In this document: positions 17,063 through 25,385 of the stretch, in pieces
Layout: each line of letters begins with the position of its first letter
How positions within the stretch are numbered: the first letter of the stretch is position 1
Source: Rubrivivax sp.
GTDB lineage: Bacteria > Pseudomonadota > Gammaproteobacteria > Burkholderiales > Burkholderiaceae_C
Direction: 5' to 3'
Assembly (NCBI GenBank): GCA_016719535.1
Contig: JADJYX010000022.1
Span: 62,001-126,000, forward strand
Length of the DNA: 64,000 bases
The notes under the pieces: generated by a model
The model's input: only the letters and a program-made list of their open reading frames with translations
What the model was told of the DNA's origin: nothing
The model's database searches: none
Translations under genes and position numbers: made by a program

Positions 17063-18691
17063 ATGCAACAGATCGACCGCGACATCCACCTGGCCAGGGC
17101 CATGATCATCGACGCCAACCCGACGTCGCGCAGTGTCATGGCCGCGCAGCTGCGCGACCTCGGCGTGCAGAACGTGCGCCAGGTGTCGCGCGTGCAGGAC
17201 GCAAGGCTCGTGCTCGAGCAGCAGCCGCACGACATCGTGCTGTGCGAGATGACCTTCGACGGCGCGCCGATGTCGGGCCAGGACCTGCTGGACGAACTGC
17301 GGCGCGAACAGCTGCTGCCGCACAGCACGGCCTTCATCCTGGTGACCGGGGTGGCCAGCTATGCGCAGGTGATGGAGGCCGCCGAGGCCACCGTCGACGG
17401 CTACCTCGTCAAGCCCTATTCGGCGGCGACGCTGGCCGAGCGGCTGACCGAGGTGCGGCGCCGCAAGCGCTCGCTCAAGCCGCTGTACGACGCCCTGCGC
17501 GCGGGCGACCCCGTGCGTGCCGCCGCGGTGGCGCAGCAGCGCTTCGAGGCGCGCGAGAGCTACTGGAACTTTGCCGCCCAGGTCGCCGCCGAGCTGTGGC
17601 TGCGCGCCGACCAGCCCGAGCGCGCGCTGGCCATCTGCGAGGCCGTGATCGCCGAACGCCCGCAGGGCTGGGCCCGGGCCGGCATCGCGCGCGTGCAGCT
17701 GGCCCGCGGCGAGCTGGCGGCGGCGCGCCGGCAGCTCGAGGCGCTGGTGGCCGCCGACGGCAGCTATGCCGATGCGCACGATCTGCTCGGCCGCGTGCTG
17801 GTGGAGCAGGGCGAATTCGGCCCCGCGCTCGAATCCTTCCGCAGCGCGACCACGCTCACCCCGGGTTGCCTGCTGCGCCTGCAGCACCGCGGCACGCTGG
17901 CCTTCTACCTCGGCCTGAAGGACGAGGCGGTGCAGCAGATCGAGCGCTGCATCGCGCTCGGCCGCAAGTCCAAGCTGTTCGACATGCTGTCGCTGGTGCT
18001 GCTGGGCCTGCTGAAATTCGACCGCCGCGACGTGCGCGGCCTGGCCGCCGTGGCCGAGCAGTTGGCGACGATGGCGGCGGCCGATGCGCCATCGGCGCGC
18101 CTGCGCCGCATGGGCGTGCTGATGGGCGGGCTGACGGCGCTGCTGGCGCGCAAGACCGACGAGGCGCTGGCGGCGGCGCGCGCGCTGGCCGCCGAGGCGA
18201 TGGCGCCCGACTTCGACCTCGAAGCCGCGGCCCTGACGGTGTCGCTGTGGGTGCGCCTGCCCGAGGCCGAGGTCGACCCGAAGGCCTTCGACACGCTGCT
18301 GCGCGCCGCCGCGCTGCGCTTTTGCGTCTCCAGGGCCGCGACCGAGGTGCTGGCGGCATCGGCCGACGGCCGCGTCCAGGTGGCCGAGATCGTTCGCAAC
18401 TGCCACACCGTGATCAGCAACCTGGCCGAACAGGCGCTCAACAAGTCGCTCAAGGGCCAGGCCGCGGCGGCGGTCGAGATGCTGCTCGAACAGGGCGGCC
18501 ACACGCGCAACGCCAAGCTCATCGACATGGCCGCTGCGGTGGCGCGCCGGCATGCCGGGCTTATGCCCGACGCCGAGGCGGTGCAGCAGCGCGCCCAGTC
18601 GCTGCAGGACAGCTGGTGCGCACCCGCCACCCACCTGGCCGGCGTGCGCCGCACCGCCCGCATGCCCGGCGGCGTGGTGCTGCGCAGCTGA
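17063..18691 (+). CDS. TPR protein with degenerate response-regulator receiver domain
   Basis: 542 residues: a CheY-like receiver (about 10-125) followed by helical tetratricopeptide-type repeats to the end. The receiver keeps the fold landmarks (AMIIDANP at strand 1, LVTGVAS at strand 4, LVKPYS with the conserved Lys at strand 5), but the second acidic residue of strand 1 is Ala and the phosphoacceptor position reads VLCEMTF, with Glu where Asp belongs. It therefore probably cannot be phosphorylated normally and may be locked in one state. No DNA-binding domain is present, so it likely acts by protein contacts. No histidine kinase is adjacent. Confidence 0.82.
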   Translation: MQQIDRDIHLARAMIIDANPTSRSVMAAQLRDLGVQNVRQVSRVQDARLVLEQQPHDIVLCEMTFDGAPMSGQDLLDELRREQLLPHSTAFILVTGVASYAQVMEAAEATVDGYLVKPYSAATLAERLTEVRRRKRSLKPLYDALRAGDPVRAAAVAQQRFEARESYWNFAAQVAAELWLRADQPERALAICEAVIAERPQGWARAGIARVQLARGELAAARRQLEALVAADGSYADAHDLLGRVLVEQGEFGPALESFRSATTLTPGCLLRLQHRGTLAFYLGLKDEAVQQIERCIALGRKSKLFDMLSLVLLGLLKFDRRDVRGLAAVAEQLATMAAADAPSARLRRMGVLMGGLTALLARKTDEALAAARALAAEAMAPDFDLEAAALTVSLWVRLPEAEVDPKAFDTLLRAAALRFCVSRAATEVLAASADGRVQVAEIVRNCHTVISNLAEQALNKSLKGQAAAAVEMLLEQGGHTRNAKLIDMAAAVARRHAGLMPDAEAVQQRAQSLQDSWCAPATHLAGVRRTARMPGGVVLRS

Positions 18692-18761
18692 ACCTCGCGC
18701 TGCCACCCACCGGTGCATGTCCCTGCCGGGGACCGGTCGCCGCAGGCGGCCGGGTCCACGC

Positions 18762-19586
18762 TCACACGATGCGGTCGCCCGGCGTCGTGATCTTGCGCAT
18801 CGGCTCGAAGCGCTCGGACGGCGCCATCAGCGCGTGGCGCGTGTCGCCGCCGTCCCAGCGCGGCGAATCGATGCCCTCGAAGACCTCGCGCAGGCGCTGG
18901 CCCCAGGTGCTGCGGATCATGTGGAAATACGGGTTGTGCTCGTCGATGCAGACCACCTCGTCGCTGCGGAACTCGCCTTCGCGGTAGACCAGCAGGTCCA
19001 GCGGCAGGCCGACCGAGAGGTTGGATTTGAGCGTGCTGTCCATCGATACCAGTGCGCATTTGGCGGCCTCGTCCAGCGGTGTGTGCGGCGTCAGCACGCG
19101 GTCGAGGATGGGCTTGCCGTATTTGCTCTCGCCGACCTGGAAGAAGCAGGTCTCGCGCGTGGCCTCGATGAAATTGCCCGCCGAATAGACGAGGAACATG
19201 CGCATCGCCTCGCCCCTGATCTGGCCGCCGAAGATCATGCTGGCGTTGAAGTCGATGCCCGCGCTCTTCAGCGACGGCCCGTCCTGCTGGTAGACGCGGC
19301 GCACCGCCGCGCCCAGCACGCGCGCGGCGTCGAACATGCTCGGCGCATTCCAGATCGTCAGCGGTTCGTCGCTGCCGTTGTCGAGCTTCTCGACCTGCAG
19401 GATCTCGCGCACGCTCTGGCTGATGCTCAGGTTGCCGGCCGACAGCATGACCATGAAGCGGTCGCCCGGCTTCTCGTAGATCATCATCTTGCGGAAGGTG
19501 CTGATCTGGTCCATGCCCGCATTGGTGCGCGAGTCGGACAGGAAGACGAGGCCGGCCTCGAGGCGGATGCCGACGCAATAGGTCAT
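18762..19586 (-). CDS. Anbu-type proteasome-related protease (COG3484)
   Basis: 274-residue Ntn-hydrolase of the Anbu (ancestral beta-subunit) family, related to the proteasome beta subunit and HslV. The protein begins MTYCVGIRLEAGLVFLSDSR; removal of Met would expose the catalytic Thr, and Asp17 and Lys32 (Thr as 1) stand where the proteasome Asp/Lys lie. The start overlaps the mutS stop by 4 bases (ATGA), so it is cotranscribed with mutS. The usual Anbu partners (alpha-E protein, circularly permuted ATP-grasp, transglutaminase-like protein) are not seen within the window. Substrate and regulator are unknown. Confidence 0.9.
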   Translation of the reverse strand: MTYCVGIRLEAGLVFLSDSRTNAGMDQISTFRKMMIYEKPGDRFMVMLSAGNLSISQSVREILQVEKLDNGSDEPLTIWNAPSMFDAARVLGAAVRRVYQQDGPSLKSAGIDFNASMIFGGQIRGEAMRMFLVYSAGNFIEATRETCFFQVGESKYGKPILDRVLTPHTPLDEAAKCALVSMDSTLKSNLSVGLPLDLLVYREGEFRSDEVVCIDEHNPYFHMIRSTWGQRLREVFEGIDSPRWDGGDTRHALMAPSERFEPMRKITTPGDRIV

Positions 19587-22213
19587 GGCTTGGTTTCCGG
19601 GTGCAGGGATTTCAGACGATACAGGGCCTCGAGCGCCTCGCGCGGGCTCAGGGCGTCGGGGTCGATGCGTGCGAGCGCAGCCTCCACGGCCGAGGGCTCC
19701 GGCGCGGCGGCTGCCGGCGGCGGCGCGAACAGGTCCACCTGCGCCTGCCCGGCCTGCGCCTTGGCTTCCAGCGCCTCGAGCGTGGCGCGCGCCTGGCGGA
19801 TCAGCGCCGCCGGCATGCCGGCCAGCCGTGCCACCTGCACGCCGTAGCTGCGGCTGGCCGGGCCGGGCTCGATCTGGTGCAGAAAGACGATGTCGTGCCC
19901 GCTCTCCACCGCGCCCACGTGCAGGTTGATGGCGCGCTCGTGCCGCGCCGGAAATTCGGTCAGCTCGAAATAGTGGGTGGCAAAGAGCGTGAAGCTGCGG
20001 TTGCGGTCGTGCAGCTGGGTGGCGATGGCGCCGGCCAGCGCCAGGCCGTCGAAGGTGCTCGTCCCGCGGCCGATCTCGTCCATCAGCACCAGGCTCAGCT
20101 CGCTGGCCTGGTGCACGATGGCCGCGGCCTCGGTCATCTCCAGCATGAAGGTCGACTGCGCATTGGCCAGATCGTCGGCGGCGCCGATGCGCGTGTGGAT
20201 GGCGTCGATGGGCCCCAGCCGGCAGGCCGTGGCCGGCACGAAGGACCCCATCGCCGCCAGCAGCACGATCAGCGCCACCTGGCGCATGAAGGTGCTCTTG
20301 CCGCCCATGTTGGGGCCGGTGATGACGAGCATCTTCGTGCGCGCGTCGAGCCGGCAGTGGTTGGCGATGAATTCACGGGCTTTTCCATCCTGGCCGGTCT
20401 CGCGCAGCCGCGCCTCCACCACCGGGTGGCGGCCGGCCTCGATCTCGATGCAGGGATAGGGCACGAAGTCGGGCCGGCACCAGCCCAGCGTGGCGGCACG
20501 TTCGGCCAGCGCCGCCAGCGCGTCCAGCCCGGCCAGTGCGCGCGCCAGCGCCGACAGCTCGCCCAGATGGCGCTGCAGCGCGTCGATCAGCTGTTCGTAC
20601 AGCCACTTCTCGCGCGCCAGCGATCGTTCCTGCGCACTCAGCGCCTTGTCCTCGAAGGCCTTCAGCTCGGGCGTGATGTAGCGCTCGGCATTCTTCAGCG
20701 TCTGCCGGCGCTGGTAGTCGGGCGGCACCTTGTCCAGGCCCGAGCTGGTGACCTCGATGTAGAAGCCGTGCACCTTGTTGAACTGCACGCGCAGGTTGCC
20801 GATGCCGGTGCGCGCGCGCTCGCGCTGTTCCAGGTCGAGCAGGAAGGCGTCGCAGTTCTGGCCGATGCCGCGCAGCTCGTCGAGCTCGGCATCGACGCCG
20901 GGTGCGATCACGCCGCCGTCGCGCAGCAGCACCGCCGGCTCCTCGGCGATGGCCTGCAGCGCGTCGGCCACGGCCGCATCCGGCGCCAGCGCCTGTTGCA
21001 GTTCGACGAGCAGCGGCGCACCACCGGGCACACCACCGGGCACGCGCGCACGCAGCGCCGGCAGCGCGGCCAGCGTGGCGCGCAGACCGGCCAGTTCGCG
21101 CGGGCGCACCTGGCGCAAGGCGATGCGCGCGCTGATGCGCTCGACGTCGCTGATGCCGCGCAGCGCCTCGCGCAGCGGCTCGAAGCCCTGCGTCAGCAGC
21201 CCCTCGATCGCCGCGTGGCGGGCCGCGGCCAGCGTGCGGTCGCGCAGCGGATGCGTCAGCCAGTGGCGCAGCGCGCGGCTGCCCATGCCGGTGCGGCAGC
21301 TGTCCAGCAGCGACAGCAGCGTGGGCGCATCCTCGCCGCGCAGCGTCTGCACCAGTTCCAGGTTGCGGTGTGTGGCCGGCGGCAGGTCCAGCAGGTCGGT
21401 GGCGCGTTCGACGGCCAGCGTGCGCACGTGCTGCAGGGCCTGACCTTGCGTGTGTTCCGCAAAGCTCAGCACCGCGGCGGCGGCGGCATGGGCCACGCCC
21501 AGGTCCTGCGCGTTGAAGCCGGCCAGGCTGGCCACGCCCAGCTGCGTGCACAGCTTGCGCAGGCCGAGGGCGCTGTCGAACTGCCAGGCCGGGCGCGCGG
21601 TGCGGGCGGCGCGCGTGCTGGTCAGCGCCGCCGGCAGCGCGCCGCTGCCGTCGTGCAGGATCTCGGCCGGCGCCAGCCGCGCCAGCCAGGCCGGCAGTTC
21701 GGCGTCGCTGCATTCGCTCAGGCCCAGCTGCCCGCTGGACAGCCCCAGCCAGGCCAGGCCCCAGGTGTTGCGCTGCCGGTGCACGCCCAGCAGCAGCGTA
21801 TCGGCGCGCTCGGACATCAGCTCGCCGTCGGTCACCGTGCCGGGCGTGACCACGCGCACCACCTTGCGCTCGACCGGGCCCTTGGCGGTGGCCACGTCGC
21901 CCACCTGCTCGGCGATGGCGACCGCCTCGCCCAGGCGGATCAGCTTGGCGAGGTAGCTCTCCACCGAATGCACCGGCACGCCGGCCATCACCACCGGCTC
22001 GCCGGCGCTCTGGCCGCGCGCTGTCAGCGTGATGTCGAGCAGCCGGTTGGCGCGGCGCGCGTCGTCGAAGAAGACCTCGTAGAAATCCCCCATGCGGTAG
22101 AAGACCAGCGTGTCGGGGAATTCGGCCTTGATGCGCAGATACTGCGCCATCATTGGTGTGTGTCCGGCAAGCTCAGTGTTCTTCGCGATGGGTGGTGAAT
22201 TGTCGTTTTGCAT
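19583..22213 (-). CDS. mutS: DNA mismatch repair protein MutS
   Basis: Recognises base mismatches and small loops and starts methyl-directed repair with MutL. 876 residues: mismatch-binding domain with FYRMGDFYE (Phe-x-Glu) near residue 40, connector, clamp/lever, and ATPase domain with Walker A GPNMGGKSTFMRQ near 620, followed by DEIGRGTSTFDG. ATG at 22213 (MQNDNSPPIAKNTELAG) is preferred over a GTG at 22246. The first 17 codons and the upstream region come from the inserted segment: the original 5' end sits 5.2 kb away at 27275-27376. The ATPase and mismatch residues are intact, so the protein should work; its promoter is new. Confidence 0.96.
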   Translation of the reverse strand: MQNDNSPPIAKNTELAGHTPMMAQYLRIKAEFPDTLVFYRMGDFYEVFFDDARRANRLLDITLTARGQSAGEPVVMAGVPVHSVESYLAKLIRLGEAVAIAEQVGDVATAKGPVERKVVRVVTPGTVTDGELMSERADTLLLGVHRQRNTWGLAWLGLSSGQLGLSECSDAELPAWLARLAPAEILHDGSGALPAALTSTRAARTARPAWQFDSALGLRKLCTQLGVASLAGFNAQDLGVAHAAAAAVLSFAEHTQGQALQHVRTLAVERATDLLDLPPATHRNLELVQTLRGEDAPTLLSLLDSCRTGMGSRALRHWLTHPLRDRTLAAARHAAIEGLLTQGFEPLREALRGISDVERISARIALRQVRPRELAGLRATLAALPALRARVPGGVPGGAPLLVELQQALAPDAAVADALQAIAEEPAVLLRDGGVIAPGVDAELDELRGIGQNCDAFLLDLEQRERARTGIGNLRVQFNKVHGFYIEVTSSGLDKVPPDYQRRQTLKNAERYITPELKAFEDKALSAQERSLAREKWLYEQLIDALQRHLGELSALARALAGLDALAALAERAATLGWCRPDFVPYPCIEIEAGRHPVVEARLRETGQDGKAREFIANHCRLDARTKMLVITGPNMGGKSTFMRQVALIVLLAAMGSFVPATACRLGPIDAIHTRIGAADDLANAQSTFMLEMTEAAAIVHQASELSLVLMDEIGRGTSTFDGLALAGAIATQLHDRNRSFTLFATHYFELTEFPARHERAINLHVGAVESGHDIVFLHQIEPGPASRSYGVQVARLAGMPAALIRQARATLEALEAKAQAGQAQVDLFAPPPAAAAPEPSAVEAALARIDPDALSPREALEALYRLKSLHPETKP
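22139..22162 (-). repeat. Left near-repeat (att-like) inside mutS codons for HTPMMAQY
   Basis: On the minus strand these 24 bases encode HTPMMAQY of the active MutS. They match 20 of 24 bases with 27302-27325; all four differences are synonymous third-position changes. The exact shared block around the centre includes ATGATGGC (minus strand). Confidence 0.7.
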
Positions 22214-22554
22214 CAATGACTTGGCTTCATATCGCGGCAATCTCACAAAAGTCGCCCGGCTGGTACTGTGGAATTATCGTGGGGCGACATTCCGCCGAGG
22301 GCTCGATCAGAAAAATCATTGGCTGACAGGCGCTTACGGCTGCTTGCGGCTCTAGGAGTGCCTGATCGCGCCGTCAGCTGCGTCAGGAACGGCCCGTGAG
22401 AGGGGACTGGATGGGGAGCACGGTCGAAGGTCTTCCATTGGGCTCTTGGCCAGTCCCCCAGCGTTCAAAGGGGCTGGCTCGGGCGTCGTCGTGTCCTGCC
22501 AGCCCCAATCCTTGCCGGGCACTTGTGCACCACACCTGAACCCTGCAGGCGAAC

Positions 22555-22592
22555 TTGCCAAAGACATACATAATGTTGGCAAAATTGCCAAC
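22555..22592 (+). promoter_or_regulatory. Operator palindrome of the toxin-antitoxin pair
   Basis: GTTGGCAA-AA-TTGCCAAC at 22575-22592 is a perfect 8-2-8 palindrome that ends on the base before the ATG at 22593. A further half-site TTGCCAA lies at 22555-22561, and CATAAT at about 22569 could serve as a -10. Such palindromes usually bind the antitoxin or toxin-antitoxin complex. There is no Shine-Dalgarno sequence between palindrome and ATG, so the first gene may be translated from a nearly leaderless message. Confidence 0.6.
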
Positions 22593-22880
22593 ATGAAGGC
22601 CGAGTTGATCACCCGTTTCAAGAGCGTTGCCGAGGATGGTGGCGTGACGGAACTCGTTGTCTGGCGCGTGCCGCAACCGGTATCACCTTCAGGCCATGGT
22701 TACAAGTACCGCGCGGTCTACGTCGTGGACGGCGTGCGTGTGATCGGATTCGACAACGAACGGGGCAAGGGCGACCACTGCCATCTGCATGGGCGGGAGT
22801 TGCCATACAACTTCACCACGGTTGACGCCTTGGTGGAAGATTTCATCGCCGCCGTGGATGCGGCAAGGAGAACGCCATGA
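22593..22880 (+). CDS. TumE/DUF6516-family toxin of a toxin-antitoxin pair
   Basis: 95 residues beginning MKAELITRFKSV, with a beta-rich core (VVWRVPQPVSPSGHGYKYRA; VDGVRVIGFDNERGKGDHCH) and a helical C-terminus (VDALVEDFIAAVD). The pattern, especially YKYRxVYVxxGxRxxxxDNE-GKGDHxH, is that of the TumE/DUF6516 family, which is paired with an HVO_A0114-type winged-helix protein. The exact molecular target is not known to me. ATG at 22593 follows the palindrome directly. The stop overlaps the next gene by 4 bases. Lower GC than the flanking chromosome suggests transfer. Confidence 0.72.
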   Translation: MKAELITRFKSVAEDGGVTELVVWRVPQPVSPSGHGYKYRAVYVVDGVRVIGFDNERGKGDHCHLHGRELPYNFTTVDALVEDFIAAVDAARRTP

Positions 22881-23245
22881 CGATACGACGCTCGCTCACC
22901 ATCACCATGACGCCCGACTGGCGTGCAGCCTTGCGGCAAGCGGGCAAGGCCGGTCAGGCCGACAGATACCAAGGCGAGACGCTGAACTTCGAAAGCCCCG
23001 GCGCGTTCTTCGGCAGGCTGACCGAACGCCGCTGGGCACTGGTAACCACCTTGCTGGGGCAGGGCGCGATTGCGGTGCGCGAACTGGCCCGGCGAGCCGG
23101 CCGCGACGTCAAGCGGGTGCACGAAGATGTGCAGGTGCTGACCGAACTGGGCCTGGTCGAACGCGATGACGCTGGCGGTGTCTTGTGTCCATTTGCCGAT
23201 GTGCACATCGACATGCATGTCCATCATGAAAACGTCGCGGCATGA
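22877..23245 (+). CDS. HVO_A0114-family winged-helix antitoxin/regulator
   Basis: 122 residues. The C-terminal half has a clear winged helix-turn-helix: IAVRELARRAGRDVKRVHEDVQ with recognition helix, followed by VLTELGLVERDD and a wing. The N-terminal half (ITMTPDWRAALRQAG; ESPGAFFGRLTERRW) matches HVO_A0114-family DNA-binding proteins. ATGA overlap with the preceding TumE-type gene makes this the likely antitoxin and autoregulator acting on the palindrome at 22575-22592. Located at the mutS-proximal edge of the insert, where an addiction module would protect the segment. Confidence 0.72.
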   Translation: MTIRRSLTITMTPDWRAALRQAGKAGQADRYQGETLNFESPGAFFGRLTERRWALVTTLLGQGAIAVRELARRAGRDVKRVHEDVQVLTELGLVERDDAGGVLCPFADVHIDMHVHHENVAA

Positions 23246-23556
23246 ACCGGCACCCGGGCTGGGCCGCAGGAAAGTGCCGGGCCGCCCTTCGCTTGTGCTG
23301 CCACTCGGCAATGTAGCAACAGCCATCGTGGCTCGGTGAAGATCAGCAACCTGTTGTAGACCGGTCACTGAACAATCAAAGCTGAGTACCCGGATACGAC
23401 CCTGAGCCGACATCCGCGCCCTTGAATTCGCCGCCCGCAGGCGGCCGGTCCGACATGCTCGTCGAACACGATTTGCCGCGCCGACTCAGGCAGCGTCAAT
23501 TCCGAGAGCCAGCGCCGGTGCGCGGCGGCTGACGCGCTACCACCTCCTCCTGATCA
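23246..23556. other. Non-coding stretch within the insert
   Basis: 311 bases between the antitoxin gene and the 3' end of the sulfatase. Short open frames on both strands have no recognisable domain or ribosome site. No terminal repeats, tRNA or transposase remnant could be identified. Confidence 0.6.
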
Positions 23557-25095
23557 TCAGATCGGCACGGTGAAACCCTTGCCACAGACGTTCCAGGTGA
23601 CGTCGCGGGCGCTCGGCCACGCAGCCGGCTTCTTGTCCTTCTCCCAATCCTTGATCAACGCACGCAGTTCCTCGACCTTGGGGGCGTTCTGCCCGGCGAG
23701 GTTGGTGGTTTCGTTCTCATCGTCCTTGAGATTGAAGAGCAAGGTGTAGTCGCCGTAGGGCGACTGATCGGCCATGCGGGTCTTGTCGGAAACCTCCCAG
23801 AGTTTCCAGTCGCCCGCGCGGATGGAGACCAGGGGCTCGCGCCGCCAGATCAGGACATCATGAGGTTGTCCAGGCACCTTGCCCGCAACGAAGGGCAGGA
23901 AGTCGACACCATCGTAGGTGCGATCCGCGGGCAGACGTCCGCCGGCGGCGGCCACGGCGGTCGGCAGCAGGTCCATCAATGAGGTGGTGCCACTGTAGAG
24001 ATCGCCCGCCTTGAGCTTGCCGGGCCAGCGCATGATCATGGGCACCCGGGCTCCACCCTCATAGAGGGTCAGCTTCCCACCGCGCATTGGGTCGCAGGAG
24101 CACAAACCGCTGTAGTAATCCTCGCAGCCGTTGTCGGAAGTGAACACAACGATCGTATTGTCGGCTTCGCCCGACGCCTCCACCGCCGCCATGATCCGGC
24201 CGACCCCGTCGTCGAGGGATGCAATCATGGCCGCATTGATGCGCTGCTGTTCGTCCTTGATCTCGGGGAAGCGGTCGTAGTACTTCTGCACAACCATGTG
24301 CGGACTATGGGGCGCCGTGTAGGCCGCATAGAGGAAGTAGGGCTTGTCCGACTTCGCGCTGCGTTCGATGAATTCGACGCCGCGGTCTGTCAGGTAGTCG
24401 GTAAGGTACTCGCTGCCGTCGGTGACTGGAGTGCGGTTCGGTCCATCCAGGATCCTGGCATGGTGCCAGCGCTGGAACACGCCATCCTTCGTCGCAGCGG
24501 CCGCAGCTACACGATCCTGAGGCCAAACCTTTACGCCGGGCTGCGCCGGATCCCCATAGGATGTCTCGGCGGTCAGCAGCCCGACAAATTCGTCGAATCC
24601 GCGGTTTGTCGGGTAGAACTTGTCGGCGATTCCCATGTGCCACTTGCCGACGAGCCCCGTCTTGTACCCGGCCGTCTGCAGGACGTTCCCTATCGTCAGC
24701 TCCTTGGCGTCGAGCCCGTAGCCTCTCCTGAACTCCCGGTTGGCCGGGCCCTGGTTGAACTCGAAGCCAAACCGTTGTGGATATCGCCCGGTGAGCAACC
24801 CGGCACGCGAAGGGGCGCAGACAGGTGCTGCAGCATAGGCGGCGGTGAAGCGCACGCCTTGCTTGGCAAGCTTGTCGATGTTGGGGGTTCGATAGCGGTC
24901 GGCCTTGTACGCTCCAACGTCTGCGTAGCCCAAGTCATCGGCCAGGATCAGGACGATATTGGGCTGCCTGGCGACTTTGGCCGACGCCTCGGCGATTGGC
25001 GCCCCCGTCGCCGGTGCCTGGGCCGGGGCGCCGACGACCAGGCCGAGTGCAGCGAGCACCGCCATACCGACCCGGGCCCTTCGGAAGATATCCAT
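23557..25095 (-). CDS. Secreted formylglycine-dependent sulfatase (arylsulfatase family)
   Basis: Hydrolyses sulfate esters outside the cytoplasm. 512 residues: an N-terminal signal peptide (RVGMAVLAALGLVVGAPAQA, cleavage near residue 27), NIVLILADDLGYADVG with the calcium-binding Asp pair, and CAPSRAGLLTG near 93, the C-x-P-S-R motif whose Cys must be oxidised to formylglycine. Also present are KWHMG, and TSDNGCED with metal-binding Asp/Asn. The natural substrate cannot be inferred. A maturase of the radical-SAM type lies directly upstream on the same strand, but it is frameshifted. Codon use and GC are lower than those of the flanking chromosome. Confidence 0.93.
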   Translation of the reverse strand: MDIFRRARVGMAVLAALGLVVGAPAQAPATGAPIAEASAKVARQPNIVLILADDLGYADVGAYKADRYRTPNIDKLAKQGVRFTAAYAAAPVCAPSRAGLLTGRYPQRFGFEFNQGPANREFRRGYGLDAKELTIGNVLQTAGYKTGLVGKWHMGIADKFYPTNRGFDEFVGLLTAETSYGDPAQPGVKVWPQDRVAAAAATKDGVFQRWHHARILDGPNRTPVTDGSEYLTDYLTDRGVEFIERSAKSDKPYFLYAAYTAPHSPHMVVQKYYDRFPEIKDEQQRINAAMIASLDDGVGRIMAAVEASGEADNTIVVFTSDNGCEDYYSGLCSCDPMRGGKLTLYEGGARVPMIMRWPGKLKAGDLYSGTTSLMDLLPTAVAAAGGRLPADRTYDGVDFLPFVAGKVPGQPHDVLIWRREPLVSIRAGDWKLWEVSDKTRMADQSPYGDYTLLFNLKDDENETTNLAGQNAPKVEELRALIKDWEKDKKPAAWPSARDVTWNVCGKGFTVPI

Positions 25096-25385
25096 CGCGC
25101 ACCTTTATCCCTGGGGAACCTCGTATCGACTTCTATTGAAGCGGCTACAGGGCGTCCGGTCAGATCGACAGCCACAAGTCTATCGAATCCACGCCCTTGA
25201 TTTCTCGATACGCCGCTCGGCATTCTGCGTTTGAATCGGCGCCATGAAAATCGCAACGTAAGCCTTCGAACGCAAACGACTTTCCAATCACCCCATCGTT
25301 GCGCGATGCCTGCGATCGCAATGTGCCGGTGCGGTCAAGCCTGACATGGCGTACGTGCACATGGGTGCTGTCGCCTTGGCCGCCA
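25096..25385. other. Gap between maturase and sulfatase genes
   Basis: 290 bases. A minus-strand open frame extends from 25492 to 25160 and ends in a protein-like stretch (DGVIGKSFAFEGLRCDF... DSIDLWLSI), but it overlaps the maturase 3' end, has no clear start, and is not recognised. It may be a remnant of a small gene or the 5' leader of the sulfatase. Confidence 0.5.
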
